Part shown: positions 17,174 to 26,400 of the stretch, in pieces
How the letters are laid out: each line of letters opens with the position of its first letter
How positions within the stretch are numbered: position 1 is the stretch's first letter
DNA from: Lacinutrix venerupis
GTDB lineage: Bacteria; Bacteroidota; Bacteroidia; Flavobacteriales; Flavobacteriaceae
Length of the DNA: 64,000 bases
Assembly (NCBI RefSeq): GCF_003663945.1
Contig: NZ_RCCH01000004.1
Span: 1 to 64,000, forward strand
Direction of reading: 5' to 3'
The notes under the pieces: model-generated
The model's database searches: none
The model's input: the letters and a program-made list of their open reading frames with translations, nothing else
Told to the model about the DNA's origin: nothing
Translations under genes and position numbers: made by a program

Positions 17174-18127
17174 CTAGCCTTTAAACACTCCCATTTGAGA
17201 ATATTTATCCATTCGTTTTGCAACTAAATCTTTTGGTGATAAGTTTTTAAACTCTTCGTAAGATTTTTCAATTGCTGCTTTTACAGCTGAAAAAGTTTTA
17301 TCTCTATCACTATGTGCTCCTCCTAATGGTTCTTTTATAATTTCGTCTACAATTTTCATTTTTTTCATGTCTGTTGCAGTCAATTTTAATGCATCGGCAG
17401 CTTGTTCTTTAAACTCCCAGCTTCTCCATAAAATAGAAGAACAAGATTCTGGTGAAATTACAGAGTACCAAGTATTTTCTAACATTAATACTTTATCTCC
17501 TACTCCAATACCTAATGCACCACCTGATGCTCCTTCACCAATAACAATTGTTATAATTGGTACTTTTAAACGTGTCATTTCAAGAATGTTTCTTGCAATA
17601 GCTTCGCCTTGACCACGCTCTTCTGCTTCTAAACCAGGATATGCTCCAGGAGTATCTAATAATGTAATTACTGGTATCCCAAATTTCTCGGCAGATTTCA
17701 TTAAACGTAATGCTTTACGGTAACCTTCTGGATTTGCCATACCAAAGTTTCGATATTGTCTTGTTTTGGTATTATATCCTTTTTGTTGACCAATAATCAT
17801 ATAACTTTGGTCTCCAATTTTACCTAAACCACCAATCATAGCTTTATCATCTTTAAAACTACGATCACCATGTAACTCTAAAAACGAATCTCCACATAAT
17901 GCTTTAATATAATCTAAAGTATATGGTCTATTTGGGTGACGCGACATTTGTACACGCTGCCATGGTGTTAAGTTTTTATATATTTCTTTTTTAGTAGCTA
18001 CAAGCTTTTTTTCGATTTGTTTACAAGTTTCTGTAACATCTACATCGCTTTCTTCACCAATTACTTGACATTTGTCTAATTGATCTTCTAGTTCTTTTAT
18101 TGGTAATTCAAATTCTAAATATTCCAT
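17174..18127 (-). CDS. accA: Acetyl-CoA carboxylase carboxyltransferase subunit alpha
   Basis: With AccD transfers carboxyl from biotin to acetyl-CoA, giving malonyl-CoA for fatty acid synthesis. 317 residues, typical length. Coiled N-terminus ([16 protein letters not shown]), then the crotonase-like core: [79 protein letters not shown] and the [10 protein letters not shown] block. Separated by 40 bases from the EamA stop upstream; a TAGTTTTG at 18163-18170 could serve as its own -7 box. Confidence 0.97.
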   Translation of the reverse strand: MEYLEFELPIKELEDQLDKCQVIGEESDVDVTETCKQIEKKLVATKKEIYKNLTPWQRVQMSRHPNRPYTLDYIKALCGDSFLELHGDRSFKDDKAMIGGLGKIGDQSYMIIGQQKGYNTKTRQYRNFGMANPEGYRKALRLMKSAEKFGIPVITLLDTPGAYPGLEAEERGQGEAIARNILEMTRLKVPIITIVIGEGASGGALGIGVGDKVLMLENTWYSVISPESCSSILWRSWEFKEQAADALKLTATDMKKMKIVDEIIKEPLGGAHSDRDKTFSAVKAAIEKSYEEFKNLSPKDLVAKRMDKYSQMGVFKG

Positions 18128-18167
18128 TGAGAATTGTATTAAAAAATTTCTAAGTTAGTTTACAAAA

Positions 18168-19082
18168 CTACACAAATTTTTGGTTTTGCGTATTCTTATT
18201 TTTAAAGGCTTTTATGTTTTTTATTATTCCGTTTAATAAAACAGTGGTTAAAATAATGATTGCTCCATAATAAAATGAAGACGACATTATTTCTGTTTCG
18301 GGAAATATAATAAGTGCTAAAACAATACCATATATAGGTTCTAAATTGTACGTAAGCACCACTGTATATGGGCTAATTTGCTTCATTACATATACAGAAG
18401 CTATAAATGCATAAGCTGTACAAATAGAGGCTAAAATTAGTAAATAAATAACATCTTGCGTGCTTAATGCAAAGTATTGTGATGAAAAACCTTGCCCAAA
18501 TATTATTATAAAAATTGAAATAAAAACAACTCCAGCAATAAACTCGTAAAACGAAATTTTTGTTGCGGAATCTTTTTCAAGAAATTTTCCATTTAAAACT
18601 GCAAATAGTGAAGAAAAAAACGCTGATAAAACACCTAATATAATACCAGAAATATGCTTCATTTCAGTTTTTAAAATAATTAAAATTCCCAAAATAACTA
18701 TTATTCCAAAAACAATTTCGTACCAAATAATTTTTCGTTTATAAATAATTGGTTCTATAAACGAAGCAAAAAACGCTCCTGTAGAAAACATAGCTAATGC
18801 TATTGAAACGTTAGACACATCTATAGCTGCAAAAAAAGTTATCCAGTGCAATGCTATAATAACTCCTGCTATAGAAAATTTAGCTAGAGTTTGTTTATTT
18901 ATAGATATATCTATTTTAGCAATTTTAATGTATAAAAACATGATTATTGCTGCTATAACCATACGGTACCAAACTAAAGAAACTGCTTCTAGACTTATTA
19001 GTTTTCCTAAAATGGCTGTAAATCCAGCAATAAAAACCAAAAAATGAAGATGCAAATAATTTTTTACCTTATCGTTTAGCAT
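18168..19082 (-). CDS. EamA/DMT-family transporter
   Basis: 304-residue inner-membrane protein with ten hydrophobic segments, made of two EamA repeats (first from LHFLVFIAGFTAILGKLI, second from IILGVLSAFFSSLFAVLNG). Members export amino acids, nucleotides or other metabolites; the substrate cannot be told from sequence. The start ATG 19082 lies inside the end of the LptF/G gene (14-base overlap), so translation is likely coupled. Confidence 0.88.
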   Translation of the reverse strand: MLNDKVKNYLHLHFLVFIAGFTAILGKLISLEAVSLVWYRMVIAAIIMFLYIKIAKIDISINKQTLAKFSIAGVIIALHWITFFAAIDVSNVSIALAMFSTGAFFASFIEPIIYKRKIIWYEIVFGIIVILGILIILKTEMKHISGIILGVLSAFFSSLFAVLNGKFLEKDSATKISFYEFIAGVVFISIFIIIFGQGFSSQYFALSTQDVIYLLILASICTAYAFIASVYVMKQISPYTVVLTYNLEPIYGIVLALIIFPETEIMSSSFYYGAIIILTTVLLNGIIKNIKAFKNKNTQNQKFV

Positions 19083-20142
19083 TATATAAAAGTATTATTG
19101 CTAAAACACCAAAAATGGCATTAGGAAACCAAACTGCTATTAAAGGCGAAAAATCTGATTGTGCTGCCATAGTACCAAATACTTTGTCAAAAAACACAAA
19201 TATCATTGCTATAGTAATACCAAAAGCTAGATTTACACCCATGCCTCCTCTACGTTTTATTGAGGATACTGCAACAGCAATTATTGTTAATATAAATACA
19301 GATACTGGTAAGCTCCATTTTCTATATAACTCTAATTTATATCTTCCAATATTAGATGACCCTCTTTTTTCTTCTCTAGAGATAAATCGTTTTAAAGCAA
19401 CATAATTTAAAGTTTCTGCAATATACTCGTCTGGGACTAAATCTTCTAAATCGAACCCAAAAACAGTATCTTTTTTCCTTTCGGTTTCAAGTATATCTTC
19501 TCTATTATTTACTGTTCTTTTAAAATAATTACGTAATCTATAAATAGAATCTTCTTCTATATATCTAATACTATTAGCACTTATTTTATAGGCTAATTTA
19601 TCGTTTTCAAAATGTTCTAAAGTAAAGTTTAAAGCTTGGTTTCTATTAGCGTCAAAGCTACTAACATAAATAATTTCATTATCATTAATTTGCTTAAACA
19701 GCTTCTGGCTTTGAGAATTTTTTTTACTTTTTAAATATTTATATTGAAAGTCGTTAAATCCTTTACTTGCGTTTGGAGCAAGGTATAAACCTAAAGCTAT
19801 AGAAATTAATCCAACAATAGTTGCTCCTATTAAATAAGGTCTTAAAAATCTTGAAAATGATACTCCAGAACTTAAAAAAGCAACAATTTCTGTATTATTT
19901 GCCAGTTTAGAAGTAAACCAAATTACAGAAAGAAATAAAAATAACGGAAACAGTAAGTGAGCAAAATATATAGTAAAGTCTAATAAATACACCATTACTT
20001 CACCAAAAGGTGCCTCGCGCTCTAAAATCTTACCTATTTTTTCTGCTAAGTGTACCGTTATACCAATAGGGATAAACAGTAAAATCATCATTAAAAAAGT
20101 AAGCAAATAACGCTTTAATATGTACCAATCAAGTATTTTCAT
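19069..20142 (-). CDS. LptF/LptG family permease
   Basis: Inner-membrane half of the lipopolysaccharide exporter that works with the LptB ATPase. 357 residues: three membrane segments in 1-125 (MKILDWYILKRYLLTFLMM start, FTSKLANNTEIVAFLSSGVS cytoplasmic loop), a periplasmic jellyroll-like domain about 130-265, and three more segments from 275 to 355 (WSLPVSVFILTIIAVAVSS). LptF and LptG are hard to tell apart here, so I give no symbol. Second in a run tgt-lptF/G-eamA; 38 bases after the tgt stop. Confidence 0.92.
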   Translation of the reverse strand: MKILDWYILKRYLLTFLMMILLFIPIGITVHLAEKIGKILEREAPFGEVMVYLLDFTIYFAHLLFPLFLFLSVIWFTSKLANNTEIVAFLSSGVSFSRFLRPYLIGATIVGLISIALGLYLAPNASKGFNDFQYKYLKSKKNSQSQKLFKQINDNEIIYVSSFDANRNQALNFTLEHFENDKLAYKISANSIRYIEEDSIYRLRNYFKRTVNNREDILETERKKDTVFGFDLEDLVPDEYIAETLNYVALKRFISREEKRGSSNIGRYKLELYRKWSLPVSVFILTIIAVAVSSIKRRGGMGVNLAFGITIAMIFVFFDKVFGTMAAQSDFSPLIAVWFPNAIFGVLAIILLYNAKR

Positions 20143-20180
20143 CCTCTTTTAAACCCTCTAAACAGAGAGCTATAATATTG

Positions 20181-21311
20181 TTATAGTCTTTTATCCATTT
20201 GTTTAACCATCATATCTTTCCAGGTTCTAAAATCTCCTGCTAAAATATGCTTTCTAGCTTCACGAACCAACCACATGTAAAAACCTAAATTATGTATTGT
20301 AGCAATTTGGGCTGCTAATCTTTCGTTTACACTAAATAAATGCCTAACGTAAGCTTTAGAGTAATCTGTATCTACCCATGTAATGCCCATATCGTCTAAA
20401 GGAGAAAAATCATCTTTCCACTTTAAATTTTTAATATTTATAGAACCGTGTGCTGTAAATAACATACCATTTCTAGCATTACGTGTTGGCATAACACAAT
20501 CAAACATATCTACGCCTAAAGCTATGTTTTCTAATATATTAATAGGTGTACCAACGCCCATTAAATAACGTGGCTTATCTTCTGGAAGTATATCTGTAAC
20601 AACTTCTGTCATTGCATACATTTCTTCTGCTGGTTCCCCTACAGATAATCCTCCAATAGCGTTACCTACTGCTCCTGCATTTGCTATATATTCTGCAGAT
20701 TGCATACGTAAATCTTTATAAGTACTACCTTGAACTATAGGAAAAAATGCTTGAGAATAATCGTATTTAAATGGCACTTTTTCAAGATGATTAATACAAC
20801 GGTCTAACCATCTATGTGTCATTTTCATAGAACGTTTAGCATAATTATAATCGCAAGGATAAGGTGTACACTCATCGAAAGCCATAATAATATCTGCACC
20901 TATAGAACGTTGAATTTCCATAACATTTTCTGGAGTAAATGTATGGTAACTACCATCTATATGTGATTTAAATTTAACACCTTCTTCTTTTATTTTTCGT
21001 CTTGACGATAACGAATATACTTGATAACCACCAGAATCTGTTAAAATGTTTCTATCCCAGTTCATAAACTTATGTAAACCTCCCGCTTTTTCTAGAGTTT
21101 CTATTTGTGGTCTTAAATATAAATGATAAGTGTTTCCTAGAATAATATCTGGGTTAATATCGTTTTTAAGTTCTCTTTGGTGTACTCCTTTTACAGATGC
21201 TACGGTACCAACAGGCATAAAAATTGGTGTTTCTATAACACCATGATCTGTTGTTATTACTCCTGCTCTGGCACTACTTTGCGCATCTTTTGCTTTTAAA
21301 TCGAATGTCAT
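20181..21311 (-). CDS. tgt: tRNA-guanine transglycosylase, zinc-ligand cysteines missing
   Basis: Inserts preQ1 at position 34 of tRNAs with GUN anticodons in queuosine synthesis. 376 residues; the TIM-barrel motifs are intact: ILTDSGGYQVYSL (base-pocket Asp), FDECTPYPC, GGLSVGEP and the region MGVGTPINILENIALGVDMFDCVMPTRNARNG with the nucleophilic Asp. The C-terminal CxCxxC zinc site of E. coli and Zymomonas enzymes is replaced by DDMGITWVDTDYSKAYVRHL (about 303-320), while the His of TIHNL remains. This seems to be usual in Flavobacteria, but I recall that rather than tested it. Confidence 0.95.
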   Translation of the reverse strand: MTFDLKAKDAQSSARAGVITTDHGVIETPIFMPVGTVASVKGVHQRELKNDINPDIILGNTYHLYLRPQIETLEKAGGLHKFMNWDRNILTDSGGYQVYSLSSRRKIKEEGVKFKSHIDGSYHTFTPENVMEIQRSIGADIIMAFDECTPYPCDYNYAKRSMKMTHRWLDRCINHLEKVPFKYDYSQAFFPIVQGSTYKDLRMQSAEYIANAGAVGNAIGGLSVGEPAEEMYAMTEVVTDILPEDKPRYLMGVGTPINILENIALGVDMFDCVMPTRNARNGMLFTAHGSINIKNLKWKDDFSPLDDMGITWVDTDYSKAYVRHLFSVNERLAAQIATIHNLGFYMWLVREARKHILAGDFRTWKDMMVKQMDKRL

Positions 21312-21416
21312 TATTACTTATAAATTCAGTTGGTAAAGATAAATAACAAAATTACAATGCTTCTTAAACATTTAATAAAATTAAAAAAATTAGTTATTAC
21401 ACCTAAAATATTAGCT

Positions 21417-21503
21417 GCGTTAGGGATAGTAGTGTAAAGCCCACAGCCCGACGTAGGAGGTACGAGGACTTGTAACGTATAGCCCGACCCTTGTGGTAAC
21501 GCC
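21417..21503 (+). ncRNA. Structured repeat-like element, copy 2 (Flavo-1-like?)
   Basis: Runs from GCGTTAGGGATAG to GTGGTAACGCC with complementary ends GCGTTA / TAACGC. Contains TATAGCCCGACCC, matching TATAG...GCCTGACC of the element at 241-321, while the middle hairpin region differs completely. It sits between the divergent tgt and transketolase genes, upstream of the transketolase promoter. The rest of the 21312-21620 spacer shows only that promoter. Confidence 0.5.
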
Positions 21504-21562
21504 AAAAAAATAAAATTGTTAGCAAATTATACTAATTCGTTAATAAGTGCCTTTAATCAATC

Positions 21563-21594
21563 TTTGTTTTACTTCTTTAAAAAAGTTACTTTTG
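21563..21594 (+). promoter_or_regulatory. Promoter of the transketolase genes
   Basis: TTTG (21563-21566), 20 bases, TACTTTTG (21587-21594), 26 bases before the ATG at 21621. Confidence 0.65.
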
Positions 21595-21620
21595 ATGCTT
21601 TATAAATCAAGCTAAAAATA

Positions 21621-22466
21621 ATGGCAAACACACAACTACTAGAAGACATTACAACCCAAGTTCGTAGAGATATTTTACGAATGGTTCACAAAGTAAATTC
21701 AGGGCATCCTGGTGGATCTTTAGGCTGCGCAGAATTTTTTGTTGCGCTTTACAACGAGATTATGGACAGAAACGATGGTTTTGATATGGATGGCATAGGT
21801 GAAGACTTATTTTTCCTATCGAATGGTCATATTTCTCCTGTTTATTACAGTGTTTTAGCCAGAGCTGGATATTTTCCAGTAGATGAGTTAAATACTTTTA
21901 GATTAATTAACTCTCGTTTACAAGGTCACCCAACAACTCATGAAGGTTTACCTGGAATACGTATTGCTTCTGGATCTTTAGGACAAGGCATGAGTGTTGC
22001 TCTTGGTGCTGCACAAGCAAAAAAATTAAATGGTGATAATCACTTAATTTACAGTTTACATGGTGATGGCGAATTGCAAGAAGGACAAAACTGGGAAGCT
22101 ATAATGTATGCAGCTGGAAATAATGTAGACAACATTATTTCTACAATAGATTTAAACGGACAACAAATTGATGGTTCTACAGATACTGTTTTACCATTAG
22201 GAAGTGTAAAAGGTAAGTTTGAAGCTTTTGGCTGGACTGTTGTAGAAATTGAAGAAGGAAATAATATAGAAGCTATTTTAAAAGGAATGGCTGAAGCTAA
22301 AGCTTTAACAGGTAAAGGAAAACCTGTTTGTGTATTATTAAAAACAGTTATGGGTAACGGTGTAGATTTTATGATGCATACTCATGCATGGCATGGTAAA
22401 GCTCCTAATGACGAACAATTAGCCGAAGGCTTATTACAAAACCCAGAAACTTTAGGTGACTATTAA
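21621..22466 (+). CDS. Transketolase N-terminal subunit (TPP-binding)
   Basis: First half of a split transketolase for the non-oxidative pentose phosphate pathway. 281 residues hold the thiamine-diphosphate domain: HKVNSGHPGGSLGCAEF at the start, GHPTTHEGLPGI, GSLGQGMSVALGAA, the TPP motif GDGELQEGQNWEA ending in STIDLNGQQIDG, and HTHAWHGKAPN near the end. A full enzyme is about 660 residues; the second half is the next gene, 22 bases downstream. Two-gene transketolases are common in Bacteroidota, archaea and Firmicutes. Confidence 0.95.
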   Translation: MANTQLLEDITTQVRRDILRMVHKVNSGHPGGSLGCAEFFVALYNEIMDRNDGFDMDGIGEDLFFLSNGHISPVYYSVLARAGYFPVDELNTFRLINSRLQGHPTTHEGLPGIRIASGSLGQGMSVALGAAQAKKLNGDNHLIYSLHGDGELQEGQNWEAIMYAAGNNVDNIISTIDLNGQQIDGSTDTVLPLGSVKGKFEAFGWTVVEIEEGNNIEAILKGMAEAKALTGKGKPVCVLLKTVMGNGVDFMMHTHAWHGKAPNDEQLAEGLLQNPETLGDY

Positions 22467-22488
22467 TCCTTCAAAACAAGAGACAAAA

Positions 22489-23442
22489 ATGAAAACTTAC
22501 GAAAATCAAGGAAATAAAGATACACGCTCAGGATTTGGAGCAGGATTAACAGAATTAGGACGTACAAACCCAAATGTTGTTGCACTTTGTGCAGATTTAA
22601 TTGGGTCCTTAAAAATGGACCAATTTATAGAAGAAAATCCAGAACGTTTTTTCCAAATAGGAATTGCTGAAGCTAATATGATGGGTGTTGCTGCTGGTTT
22701 AACTATTGGTGGTAAAATTCCTTTTACTGGAACATTTGCAAACTTTTCTACAGGTCGTGTATACGATCAAATTAGACAAAGTATTGCTTATTCTAATAAA
22801 AATGTAAAAATTTGTGCATCGCACGCTGGTTTAACTTTAGGTGAAGATGGTGCAACACACCAAATACTTGAAGATATTGGTTTAATGAAAATGTTACCTG
22901 GCATGACTGTTATTAATCCTTGCGATTATAACCAAACAAAAGCTGCTACTATGGCTATTGCAGAACATGAAGGACCTGTTTACTTACGTTTTGGTAGACC
23001 AAAAGTTGCAAACTTTACTCCAGAAAATCAAAAATTTGAAATAGGAAAAGCTTTACACCTACAAGACGGAACAGATGTAACTATTGCTGCCACTGGACAT
23101 TTAGTTTGGGAAGCGCTTGAAGCTGCTAAAACTTTAAACGAAAATGGAATTTCTGCAGAAGTTATAAATATACACACTATTAAACCTTTAGATGCTAAAG
23201 CAATTATAGACTCTGTTAGTAAAACAAAATGTATTGTTACTGCAGAAGAGCACAACCACTTAGGTGGACTTGGAGAGAGTATTGCTAGAGTTTTATCTCA
23301 ACATAAACCAACTCCTCAAGAATTTGTAGCTACAAACGATACTTTTGGTGAGTCTGGAACACCAGCTCAATTAATGGAAAAATACGGTTTAAATGCTAAT
23401 GCTATTGTTAAAGCGTGTGAAAACGTTATAAAAAGAAAATAA
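22489..23442 (+). CDS. Transketolase C-terminal subunit
   Basis: Second half of the split transketolase: pyrimidine-binding domain (DTRSGFGAGLTELG, ADLIGSLKMDQF, FQIGIAEANMMGVAAG with the catalytic Glu, SHAGLTLGEDGATHQ) and the C-terminal transketolase domain (EEHNHLGGLGESIARVL, FGESGTPAQLMEKYGL). Start is ATG 22489 (MKTYENQGNK); the frame opens at GTG 22456 inside the first gene, but the added residues are not conserved in type. 317 residues. Followed by a terminator at 23465. Confidence 0.95.
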   Translation: MKTYENQGNKDTRSGFGAGLTELGRTNPNVVALCADLIGSLKMDQFIEENPERFFQIGIAEANMMGVAAGLTIGGKIPFTGTFANFSTGRVYDQIRQSIAYSNKNVKICASHAGLTLGEDGATHQILEDIGLMKMLPGMTVINPCDYNQTKAATMAIAEHEGPVYLRFGRPKVANFTPENQKFEIGKALHLQDGTDVTIAATGHLVWEALEAAKTLNENGISAEVINIHTIKPLDAKAIIDSVSKTKCIVTAEEHNHLGGLGESIARVLSQHKPTPQEFVATNDTFGESGTPAQLMEKYGLNANAIVKACENVIKRK

Positions 23443-23464
23443 AATTCTTACAAAAGAATGTTTT

Positions 23465-23500
23465 AAAGCTGAAAAATGAAATTGTTTTTCAGCTTTTTTT
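23465..23500 (+). terminator. Terminator of the transketolase operon
   Basis: AAAGCTGAAAAA / TTTTTCAGCTTTTTTT with an eight-base loop, 22 bases after the stop. Confidence 0.85.
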
Positions 23501-23591
23501 ATATCTTAATATTTCATTTTTATAAGTTTAAGGAAATATATTAGTAGAGTTTTCGTTTTAAATATTCATTCACATTAAAAAACAAACAATT

Positions 23592-24230
23592 ATGAGACAT
23601 TTAAAAAAAAATCAAAATCACTTCAACAAAAAAAGTAGTTTTAGCAAACCAATAGGTTTTTCTTTATTTTTTATTATCATTTTTACTTTAACTACAGTAG
23701 CACAAAATGGAACTGGATTTGGAGTTAAAGCAGGTTTAAACTACAATGCCAATGGTGATTACTTTAATTCTATTAGTAATACTTCAGACGATCCTACAGC
23801 AACAATAGGATATCATATTGGTGTTTTTGGTAAAATTGGAGACAAATTATATATAAAACCAGAAATAATGTATACTAAAACCACTAGCGAATATATTGTT
23901 GGTGATTTTAATTTAAAACGTATCGATGCTCCTGTTTTAGTAGGTATAGAAGTTTTAGGTCCTGTTAGTGTTTTTGCAGGTCCTGCTTTTCAATATATTT
24001 TAAATTCTGATTTTGAAAACGCAAGAATTAGCAATTTAGAAAACGATTTTACTGTGGGTCTTAATTTTGGAATTGGATTAAATTTTGATTCCTTTGGAAT
24101 AGATTTACGTTATGAGCGTGGCTTCTCGGACAACGAGGCTAATATAATTTTAAATAACTCTACTGTTAGTGTAGATAGATTAGACACCAGACAAAATCAA
24201 TTAATATTAAGTCTTTCTGTAAAACTATAA
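23592..24230 (+). CDS. Porin-family outer-membrane beta-barrel protein
   Basis: 212 residues, outer membrane. Long N-terminal signal (charged 20 residues, then GFSLFFIIIFTLTTVAQ). The mature part alternates polar and hydrophobic residues as amphipathic strands: GFGVKAGLNYNANGDYF, GYHIGVFGKIGDKLYIKPEIMY, VLVGIEVLGPVSVFAGPAF, FGIGLNFDSFGIDLRYERGF, and a terminal strand LILSLSVKL. This fits the small eight-strand OmpA/OmpX-like family (PF13568). Role unknown. Stands alone, ending at a shared terminator. Confidence 0.85.
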   Translation: MRHLKKNQNHFNKKSSFSKPIGFSLFFIIIFTLTTVAQNGTGFGVKAGLNYNANGDYFNSISNTSDDPTATIGYHIGVFGKIGDKLYIKPEIMYTKTTSEYIVGDFNLKRIDAPVLVGIEVLGPVSVFAGPAFQYILNSDFENARISNLENDFTVGLNFGIGLNFDSFGIDLRYERGFSDNEANIILNNSTVSVDRLDTRQNQLILSLSVKL

Positions 24231-24249
24231 TACTTCTATTTAAGAAATA

Positions 24250-24285
24250 AAAAAAGCCTAATTTGAATTTCAAATTGGGCTTTTT
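24250..24285. terminator. Bidirectional terminator between convergent genes
   Basis: AAAAAGCCTAATTTGA / TCAAATTGGGCTTTTT (one G-T pair). Serves the beta-barrel gene on plus and the FKBP lipoprotein gene on minus. Confidence 0.85.
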
Positions 24286-24301
24286 AATATATATTATGTA
24301 A

Positions 24302-25414
24302 TTACTCTTCTTCTAAATTTGTAGTTACAGAACTGTCTAAATAATTAGGTATACCATCATTATTGTCATCTGGAATTATAAGTGTGTGTAAGGTAAATGT
24401 ACCGTCTAACTCACCTTCGATATAAATAAAAAATTCATCATCTGCCGCATTTGCATCAAAATAAGCTTTTGCTTCTGCTTTACTCATAAATTGATCTGTA
24501 CCATCATTATCGTATTCTAATTTTATTACTTCATTTACAGTTAATACACCATCTCCATCATCATCGTTATCGATAAAATTAACTAATAAATCTCCATCTG
24601 TATCATCATCAGCTTCTGTAAAATCTCCATCTGGGTGCTCTAAATGAGAAGGTATTCCATCTAAATCCCAATCTGTATTACTTCTAGAAATAACTTTTAA
24701 ATTAAAAAATAAAGGTGAATACTGAGGTATTGTTGATGTAGATGGTGAAGCAAAATATCCTAAACCAGATGGCATAAATATTACTCCAATACCATGATTG
24801 ATGTAAGTTATCGTTCCATCTGTATTTTCTGTAAAATTCGTTGAAGTTTTAAATTCAACTATACCTTCTTTAAATCCTGTAACAACTCCTGCTGCATCTC
24901 CTACTGGTGTTAAATTAAATGGCTGACCAGCTTCAATACCTATTTGACTATCGAAAACTGTTCCGTCTGGTATTGTTCCTTTATATGCCATTGCAGCTGC
25001 ATCTAAAGGACTAATGCTATCTCCTTCACCTTCTCTTACTTTTAAAATATATAAATTATAATCTATATCGTCTTGCTCTACAACCTTAATATCTAATCTT
25101 GGATAAATACCATCTGCTTGATTTAAATAATCTATAATTGGAGTTTTATCTTGTGTACCATTATCTGCAGAAATAGTATCTAATACTACAGTAAAATTGT
25201 TATTTGCAGGATTTGTACTATCTGTAAAATCAAAATCTTCGTAGTTAAAATAATGCGTTTCTAAATACGTTTGAATTTCAATTAAGTTCTCTTCATAAAC
25301 CTCTTGACTATCTCTTAATTCAACAATAACAAATTCTTCTGTATCATCATCGTTACAAGAAAAAGTAACAAGTAATAGAGATAAAATTGGGAATAAAAAT
25401 TTTCTTAATTTCAT
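24302..25414 (-). CDS. FKBP-type peptidyl-prolyl isomerase lipoprotein with acidic calcium repeats
   Basis: 370 residues. Lipoprotein signal with lipobox TFSC followed by NDDD. Residues about 130-245 form an FKBP domain (MAYKGTIPDGTVFDSQIG, VVTGFKEGIVEF, GIGVIFMPSGLGYF, FFNLKVIS), with changes at aromatic active-site positions that make activity uncertain. After it comes an Asp-rich thrombospondin type 3-like stretch (DWDLDGIPSHLEHPDGD, DNDDDGDGVLTVNEV, PDDNNDGIPNYLD) that should bind calcium. Likely a periplasmic folding factor at the outer membrane. Divergent from the S4 gene, with a shared 79-base promoter region. Confidence 0.85.
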   Translation of the reverse strand: MKLRKFLFPILSLLLVTFSCNDDDTEEFVIVELRDSQEVYEENLIEIQTYLETHYFNYEDFDFTDSTNPANNNFTVVLDTISADNGTQDKTPIIDYLNQADGIYPRLDIKVVEQDDIDYNLYILKVREGEGDSISPLDAAAMAYKGTIPDGTVFDSQIGIEAGQPFNLTPVGDAAGVVTGFKEGIVEFKTSTNFTENTDGTITYINHGIGVIFMPSGLGYFASPSTSTIPQYSPLFFNLKVISRSNTDWDLDGIPSHLEHPDGDFTEADDDTDGDLLVNFIDNDDDGDGVLTVNEVIKLEYDNDGTDQFMSKAEAKAYFDANAADDEFFIYIEGELDGTFTLHTLIIPDDNNDGIPNYLDSSVTTNLEEE

Positions 25415-25426
25415 TTTTGCTTATTT

Positions 25427-25458
25427 TTGGGTGCAAGATAAACTATATAATAATTTTG
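25427..25458 (+). promoter_or_regulatory. Promoter of the S4-domain gene
   Basis: TTG (25427-25429), 21 bases, TAATTTTG (25451-25458), 35 bases before ATG 25494. A weaker minus-strand match (TTG, 20 bases, TATCTTGC) in the same spacer could serve the FKBP gene. Confidence 0.55.
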
Positions 25459-25493
25459 TACAATATCATTAACGTAGAATTAAGTAAAATTAT

Positions 25494-25871
25494 ATGCGAA
25501 TAGACAAGTATTTGTGGTGTGTAAGATATTTTAAGACCCGAAACATTGCAACAACAGCATGTAAAAAAGGCCATATAAAGGTTAACAATCAAGTTGTTAA
25601 ACCAAGTAGAGAAGTATATGCTACTGATAAAATAGAATTACGAAAAAACCAAATTAACTACACACTTACAGTTTTAGATATTCCACCAAATCGTGTTGGA
25701 GCTAAATTAGTTGATATTTACAGAGTCGATACAACACCAAAATCTGCTTTTGAATCTCAAGAATTACTTAAATTTGCTAAAGATTATTATAGAAAAAAAG
25801 GTACTGGAAGACCAACAAAAAAAGATAGGCGAGATATAGATAATGTTTACAGAGAAAATGAAGAAGAATAG
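25494..25871 (+). CDS. S4-domain RNA-binding protein, Hsp15-like
   Basis: 125 residues, cytoplasmic. An N-terminal S4 fold is clear (MRIDKYLWCVRYFKTRNIA, CKKGHIKVNNQVVKPSREV, DKIELRK), followed by a basic tail (YYRKKGTGRPTKKDRRDID), the layout of HslR/Hsp15, which rescues stalled 50S subunits carrying nascent chains. The tail is shorter than in E. coli. It precedes the phosphoribosyltransferase gene by 25 bases, probably one transcript. Confidence 0.88.
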   Translation: MRIDKYLWCVRYFKTRNIATTACKKGHIKVNNQVVKPSREVYATDKIELRKNQINYTLTVLDIPPNRVGAKLVDIYRVDTTPKSAFESQELLKFAKDYYRKKGTGRPTKKDRRDIDNVYRENEEE

Positions 25872-25896
25872 CCACTTTATTAATAAAGTATAAATT

Positions 25897-26400
25897 ATGA
25901 CTAGTTTAAAAAATTGTATCCTTTCTCACGACGAGATAACACATAAAATAAGAAGAATAGCTTATCAAATTTATGAAGCTAATAGTAATGAAACTGAAGT
26001 TATTTTAGCAGGAATAGATACTAATGGGTATATTTTGGCAAAAAAAATAAAGGTAGTTTTAAATAAAATTTCACCTCTAAATACAATATTATGTAAGGTA
26101 ATTATTGACAAAAAAAATCCTTTACAAACTATAACAACCTCTATTAAAAAGGAAGATTATGAAAATAAGTCTATTATACTTATTGATGATGTTCTAAATT
26201 CTGGCACAACATTAATTTATGGTGTTAAACACTTTTTAGATGTGCCTTTAAAGAAATTTAAAACGGCTGTGCTTGTTAATAGAAATCACAAAAAATATCC
26301 TGTAAAAGCAGATTTTAAAGGTATCTCTCTATCAACATCTTTAAATGAGCATGTAGAAGTTATATTAAAAGGAGATAAATTTGAAGTAAATTTAAAATAA
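25897..26400 (+). CDS. PyrR-like phosphoribosyltransferase
   Basis: 167-residue type I phosphoribosyltransferase. The PRPP-binding loop is IILIDDVLNSGTTLIYGV, preceded by the VILAGIDTNGYILA strand-loop. The closest familiar relatives are PyrR and hypoxanthine/uracil transferases; in Bacteroidota a copy commonly stands next to shikimate kinase and an S4 protein, as here. Substrate uncertain. Its stop overlaps the convergent shikimate kinase stop by nine bases. Confidence 0.82.
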   Translation: MTSLKNCILSHDEITHKIRRIAYQIYEANSNETEVILAGIDTNGYILAKKIKVVLNKISPLNTILCKVIIDKKNPLQTITTSIKKEDYENKSIILIDDVLNSGTTLIYGVKHFLDVPLKKFKTAVLVNRNHKKYPVKADFKGISLSTSLNEHVEVILKGDKFEVNLK

